From a virus, in IMG/VR virus record IMGVR_UViG_3300021226_000167, positions 1-22,782 of that record: a stretch of 22,782 bases of DNA. The stretch is one strand, 5' to 3'. Shown here piece by piece: positions 19,475 to 22,782 of the stretch (within the stretch, counting starts at the first letter, position 1; every line of letters begins with the position of its first letter). The notes below the pieces were generated by a model. The model saw nothing but the letters and a program-made list of their open reading frames with translations, made no database searches and was not told where the DNA came from. A program made the position numbers and the translations under genes.

Positions 19475-20725
19475 ATGACTATTCAAAAAGCCCACTGGAA
19501 TACTGAAGGCGATAACGTTCGCCTCTCAATGCCGTTCTCAAAAGTAGATAAAGAGAGACGTATAGTCTCTGGTTTTGCTACTTTAGACAATGTTGACAAG
19601 CAGTCTGACATTGTTACATCAGAAGCATCATATAAGGCATTCTCAAAATTCCGTGGTAACATTCGTGAAATGCACCAACCACTAGCTGTTGGCAAGATGA
19701 TTTCATTTAAGGAAGACAAGTACTTTGATCCAGAGACAAAGAAATTCTACAATGGCGTATATGTTTCTGCATATGTCTCAAAGGGTGCTCAAGACACTTG
19801 GGAAAAAGTTTTGGATGGAACACTTTCTGGTTTCTCTATTGGCGGTAAAATGAACAAGTGGGATGATGGCTACGACGAAAATATGGATAGCAAGATTCGT
19901 ATTATTAAAGATTATGATTTAGTTGAGCTTTCTCTTGTTGATACCCCTGCAAACCAGCTAGCAAACATTCTATCAATCGAAAAGGTTGATGGCATTGATG
20001 TTGTTAAGGGTGTTGGCGTTGATGCTGAAATCGAAAATGTTTTCTGGGATGAAGAAAACGGTATCGTAATGGTTTCTGAAAAAGAAGAAGAGCTTAGCCC
20101 AACTACTGGTGTACCAATGAAGAACATTGGCTTTGTAGAAAAGCTAGATTCTGACAAGGTAGACATGATAAAGTTCTTAGTTGATAGTGCTAAAGGCATT
20201 GATACAATTAAGATAACAAAGGAGGTAAGTCCTATGACTGACGAAACAACAACAGTCACAGAAGCAACAGAAGAAGTCGTTGCTGATGTAGAGGTCGCTC
20301 CAGAGGTTGAAACTGTTGAAGAAGCTGTAGAAGAGGCTGTTGAAGAGGCTACTGAAGAGGTAGACGAAAAGGCAGACTCTGTTGAGGTTACAGAAGACTC
20401 ACTAGTGAAGTCAGAGGAAGTTCTTGTTGATGCAGTTGCAGATATTAAGAATAGCCTCACATCGGCCTTTAGCGAACTCGCTGATACTGTAAAGTCTCTA
20501 TATGAGCACGTATCAGAACTAACTAAGTCACTCGATTCTGTGAAAGCAGAAGTTGCAGACGCAAAGGGTGAGTTTAATGAATTTGGAAAGAGAGTAGATG
20601 CTGTTGAAGCAGATACAGCTTTCCGCAAATCTGGCGATCTAGGCGAGATCGTTCAGGATATTCAACCAGAAAAGGTTGAAAAATCCCTATGGGGCGGACG
20701 TTTCCTCAAAACTGCCGATCTATAA
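19475..20725 (+). CDS. Head maturation protease, XkdF-like, fused to scaffold region
   Basis: This 416-residue protein has a protease domain at residues about 15-175. H67 (REMH) and S121 (LSGFSIGG) are the likely catalytic pair, followed by the conserved ELSLVDTPAN stretch. Residues about 254-330 are highly acidic (EE-rich repeats), and residues 330-410 form a coiled coil typical of a scaffold. The enzyme cleaves scaffold and capsid during head maturation. An internal start (20234) could give a separate scaffold. The stop lies 29 nt before the capsid ATG. Confidence 0.87.
   Translation: MTIQKAHWNTEGDNVRLSMPFSKVDKERRIVSGFATLDNVDKQSDIVTSEASYKAFSKFRGNIREMHQPLAVGKMISFKEDKYFDPETKKFYNGVYVSAYVSKGAQDTWEKVLDGTLSGFSIGGKMNKWDDGYDENMDSKIRIIKDYDLVELSLVDTPANQLANILSIEKVDGIDVVKGVGVDAEIENVFWDEENGIVMVSEKEEELSPTTGVPMKNIGFVEKLDSDKVDMIKFLVDSAKGIDTIKITKEVSPMTDETTTVTEATEEVVADVEVAPEVETVEEAVEEAVEEATEEVDEKADSVEVTEDSLVKSEEVLVDAVADIKNSLTSAFSELADTVKSLYEHVSELTKSLDSVKAEVADAKGEFNEFGKRVDAVEADTAFRKSGDLGEIVQDIQPEKVEKSLWGGRFLKTADL
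20234..20725 (+). CDS. Nested scaffold protein (internal in-frame start in the protease gene)
   Basis: Inside the protease frame, AAAGGAGGT (20218-20226) lies seven nt before an in-frame ATG (20234), the best internal ribosome site I see within any gene here. Initiation would give a 163-residue acidic, coiled-coil protein starting MTDETTTVTEATEEVVADVE, without the protease domain. Lambda C/Nu3 shows the same nested design. The ribosome site and frame are seen; use of the start is inferred. Confidence 0.72.
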   Translation: MTDETTTVTEATEEVVADVEVAPEVETVEEAVEEAVEEATEEVDEKADSVEVTEDSLVKSEEVLVDAVADIKNSLTSAFSELADTVKSLYEHVSELTKSLDSVKAEVADAKGEFNEFGKRVDAVEADTAFRKSGDLGEIVQDIQPEKVEKSLWGGRFLKTADL

Positions 20726-20754
20726 ATACAAAAAATCACTTAGGAGGTGACAAT

Positions 20755-21849
20755 ATGTCGGAAGAAATTATTAAAAACTATCCAGGTGCTGGTGCTAACG
20801 AAGTTAACGGAGAAGGTGCTTTTGCATCTGGTGGAATTGGTGGTGTAAGCAACCCTGGTGCAGACACACTTGGCAACATACCAACAGCTAACTTTGGTGT
20901 TACAACTGGTTCTAACGCCGTCAACCCTTCGGGCGATGCAGGCAGTGGAATCCTACGTCCAGAGCAGGCTCGTCAATTTATCGAGTATGTTTGGGACGGA
21001 ACAGTTCTCGCTAAAGATGGTCGTAGAGTTACAATGCGAGCCAACACAATGGAGCTTGAAAAGATCAATGTTGGTGAGCGTGTTATTCGTGCTGCTAACC
21101 AAGCTGATGCCACATATACAAATGCAGGTGCTACATTCGCAAAGATTGAGCTTACTACAAAGAAGCTACGTCTAGACTGGGAGGTCTCTGCAGAAGCACT
21201 CGAAGACAACATCGAAGGTGCTGCTCTAGAAGATCACCTAGTGCGTCTTATGACAAACGCATTTGCTAACGACCTTGAGGACCTTGCCATTAATGGTACA
21301 GGTACAGGAGGCAACAACTTCCTTAACATTATGGAAGGTTTTGTCCGCAAGGTTCGCTTTGGTGGAGATGCTCACGAGTACTCAGCAACAGTTACATCTG
21401 GTGCTTGGACTCCAGAGGTTCTTCAGGGTGTTATTTCAGCACTACCACGCAAGTACCGTGCTCTAAAGAACGGACTAAAGTTCTACGCAAGCACAGACAC
21501 CTTTGCTGACATCGTCAAGCAAAATGGTACTGCAGCAAACAACATTTGGACAGAGCAATACCGCAATGCATACCTTGCAGGTACTGACCAGATTCTAGGA
21601 GAGGCTCGTACTACTCGCGTACTAGGAGTTCCAGTAATGGAAGTTCCTTACTACCCAGACAACTACATCGATCTCACCTTCCCATCAAACCGTATCTGGG
21701 GCTTCCAGCGCGATATCACAGTAAACCGTGAATACGTTGCGAAGAAAGACACAATCGAGTACACAGTATTCGTTCGTTTCGGTATCCAGTTCGAAGAGGA
21801 AGATGCAATCGCATGGGTTGACAGCGATAGTTCAGATTCATCCTCATAG
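20755..21849 (+). CDS. Major capsid protein, HK97 fold type
   Basis: The ATG at 20755 has AGGAGG seven nt upstream. The longer frame to 20689 overlaps the protease gene and is not used. The 364-residue protein has an N-terminal Gly/Asn-rich arm (likely cleaved or flexible), an E-loop area (RVTMRANTMELEKINVGERV), a spine helix region (EALEDNIEGAALEDHLVRLM), and a C-terminal P- and A-domain pattern (TTRVLGVPVMEVPYYPDNYI, RFGIQFEEEDAIAW). The codons end in C more often than in neighbouring genes, as in highly expressed genes. It forms the icosahedral shell. A strong terminator follows. Confidence 0.88.
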   Translation: MSEEIIKNYPGAGANEVNGEGAFASGGIGGVSNPGADTLGNIPTANFGVTTGSNAVNPSGDAGSGILRPEQARQFIEYVWDGTVLAKDGRRVTMRANTMELEKINVGERVIRAANQADATYTNAGATFAKIELTTKKLRLDWEVSAEALEDNIEGAALEDHLVRLMTNAFANDLEDLAINGTGTGGNNFLNIMEGFVRKVRFGGDAHEYSATVTSGAWTPEVLQGVISALPRKYRALKNGLKFYASTDTFADIVKQNGTAANNIWTEQYRNAYLAGTDQILGEARTTRVLGVPVMEVPYYPDNYIDLTFPSNRIWGFQRDITVNREYVAKKDTIEYTVFVRFGIQFEEEDAIAWVDSDSSDSSS

Positions 21850-21864
21850 CATAAGCTATACATT

Positions 21865-21904
21865 AGAGGGGGCAGGGGTTTCGACTCCTGCCCTCTTTAT
21901 TTAT
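21865..21904 (+). terminator. Strong rho-independent terminator after the capsid gene
   Basis: AGAGGG...CAGGGGT pairs with ACTCCTG...CCCTCT around a TTCG tetraloop, with two bulged G residues and one G-U pair, followed by TTTATTTAT. It limits the capsid transcript from running into the connector genes. Confidence 0.82.
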
Positions 21905-21905
21905 C

Positions 21906-21914
21906 TGATATAAT
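21906..21914 (+). promoter_or_regulatory. Extended -10 promoter TGATATAAT
   Basis: TGA TATAAT directly follows the terminator's T-run. AGGAGG (21922-21927) is the ribosome site for the ATG at 21936. Confidence 0.68.
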
Positions 21915-21935
21915 TATTGTCAGGAGGTTTTCTTA

Positions 21936-22382
21936 ATGTCAACAGAAACAGAAAATATCGCTACAGTTCAAGACGGAGAAGTACTAATTACTTCAGAACA
22001 AATTGAATCGTTTACAGAATCACTAACAAGCGTTAAAGATAAAATCAAAGGTATGCCAGAAACAGATGATGAAAATGTAATTGGATCATCAAGAACAACA
22101 GCTAAAGGCGGAAAAAAGAAGGCAGCAATTGGACCAGTAAACAATGGAGCTATTGGTACAACTAAAATAGAAGATAAGAAAAAGACAAACCAAGAGTCAG
22201 AGCCAAGAATTAAGGCAGACATGGTAGCAGTCTTTTCAACAAAAAATGTATTGTGGCAGGGTGTTGGATCAATTTCCAAAGGCTACAATATTTTTAGCAA
22301 GTCAGAAGCTGATAAGTGGCTTACTCGTGGACATGTTAGACTTGCTACGCCAGAAGAAGTGGCTGAGGAGTATGCATTATAA
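21936..22382 (+). CDS. Head-to-tail connector-region protein, unknown family
   Basis: This 148-residue protein has an acidic, probably flexible start, a Lys-rich middle (RTTAKGGKKKAAIGPVNNGA), and a folded C-terminal segment of about 50 residues (VAVFSTKNVLWQGVGSISKG, YNIFSKSEADKWLTRGHVR). The C-terminal segment looks like a compact domain found beside phage capsid genes. I recall similar sequences in other phages but cannot name a family. The stop overlaps the next ATG (TAATG). Confidence 0.66.
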   Translation: MSTETENIATVQDGEVLITSEQIESFTESLTSVKDKIKGMPETDDENVIGSSRTTAKGGKKKAAIGPVNNGAIGTTKIEDKKKTNQESEPRIKADMVAVFSTKNVLWQGVGSISKGYNIFSKSEADKWLTRGHVRLATPEEVAEEYAL

Positions 22383-22782
22383 TGGAAATCTTAAGGTTAG
22401 TTCCATATCAGAATATAGAGGTTGAATTTACAATTCCAGCAAGTTACGCTACTAATGAAGCATTTGTAGCTACAATTACTGATTTGGCAGACCTTTCGAC
22501 TACAACACAAACTGTCACAGATAACGCAGGGTATGTATGGACAATAACACTATCCGCAAAGTATGATACAGACTATCGCATAGTTATTACAGATGCTTCT
22601 GGAGATATCATACATGACGATACATATGAAGTACGTAGACCATATGTAAACCCAAATACACTTAGAACAACAGCAACCGAGATCGAGACTGCTACATCAA
22701 ATGAGGAAATCGCAAGAACAATTATTGACTCAGCAATACAGCAAAGATTATACTACAAAAAGACAACAATAGAGACAACAGG
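22382..22782 (+). CDS. Partial head-to-tail connector-type protein
   Basis: The frame begins at the TAATG overlap (MEILRLVPYQNIEVEFTIPA) and runs open to the window edge, at least 133 codons. It has a beta-sandwich start (VWTITLSAKYDTDYRIVITD), then a helical segment (TEIETATSNEEIARTIIDSA) resembling the start of phage head-tail adaptor proteins. The true length is unknown because the window ends within it. Confidence 0.62.
   Translation, partial: MEILRLVPYQNIEVEFTIPASYATNEAFVATITDLADLSTTTQTVTDNAGYVWTITLSAKYDTDYRIVITDASGDIIHDDTYEVRRPYVNPNTLRTTATEIETATSNEEIARTIIDSAIQQRLYYKKTTIETT

Noticed and set aside
19912-20628. 238-codon Ser/Thr-rich minus frame
   Set aside because: It is antisense to the protease/scaffold gene; the Ser bias mirrors the acidic codons on the other strand.
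21865-21900. GGTTTCGACTCC resembling a tRNA T-arm
   Set aside because: No D-arm, anticodon arm or acceptor pairing is found upstream, and the structure fits a terminator better.

Overview
This window looks like one part of a tailed double-stranded DNA phage genome (HK97-type head), AT-rich throughout. No integrase, tRNA, CRISPR array or bacterial housekeeping gene is visible, and no terminase lies inside the window. The holin resembles the r1t type, the membrane/coiled-coil protein resembles DUF2746, and several genes sit directly behind a -10 box with no room for a leader, as leaderless actinobacterial genes do. Together these suggest a phage of a low-GC actinobacterium. That host call is an inference.

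Bases 1-100 are not biological: they are Illumina P7/TruSeq index adapter with a poly-T artefact. Real sequence begins at about 101, possibly near a physical genome end.

Region 101-2310 is a leftward module of nine tiny genes (24-66 codons), most of them too short for normal gene calling. They fall into three transcription units: 2220-1644, 1479-939 and 599-215. Each unit has a head promoter with a GC-rich box (CGGCGTGTCGG or a one-base variant) exactly 24 bp upstream of the -10 region. A 22-bp promoter-like element (TGTCAGTACCC... TGnTAnnnT) precedes every later gene in a unit. A cluster of DnaA-box-like TTATCCACA sites next to a GGCGCC palindrome follows the end of each unit. The layout resembles host-takeover or early modules near phage termini.

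Region 2310-4466 holds an endonuclease VII-like HNH gene on the plus strand and a leftward group of small genes (a zinc-ribbon protein, an HTH-like protein, a 26-residue membrane peptide and a possible 67-residue protein). It also holds a rightward DUF2746-like membrane protein and a 289-bp control region with four 11-bp GATAAC iterons and a large stem-loop.

Region 4467-12445 is a run of receptor-binding and tail-fibre-type genes: BppU-like proteins, a collagen-like protein, a LamG lectin, an FN3 protein and two large fibres with repeats. Region 12487-14410 is the lysis cassette (two M23 peptidases and an r1t-like holin), closed by a clear terminator. A 973-residue LamG-containing minor tail-type protein follows (14493-17414). 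The head module then runs to the window end: a small protein, portal, maturation protease with a nested scaffold start, major capsid protein, a terminator, and two connector-type genes, the last cut by the window edge.

The late genes are coupled by TAATG stop/start overlaps and re-initiated by many extended -10 promoters (TGnTATAAT) in the short gaps. Several of these lie 6-9 nt before the ATG and would give leaderless mRNAs.
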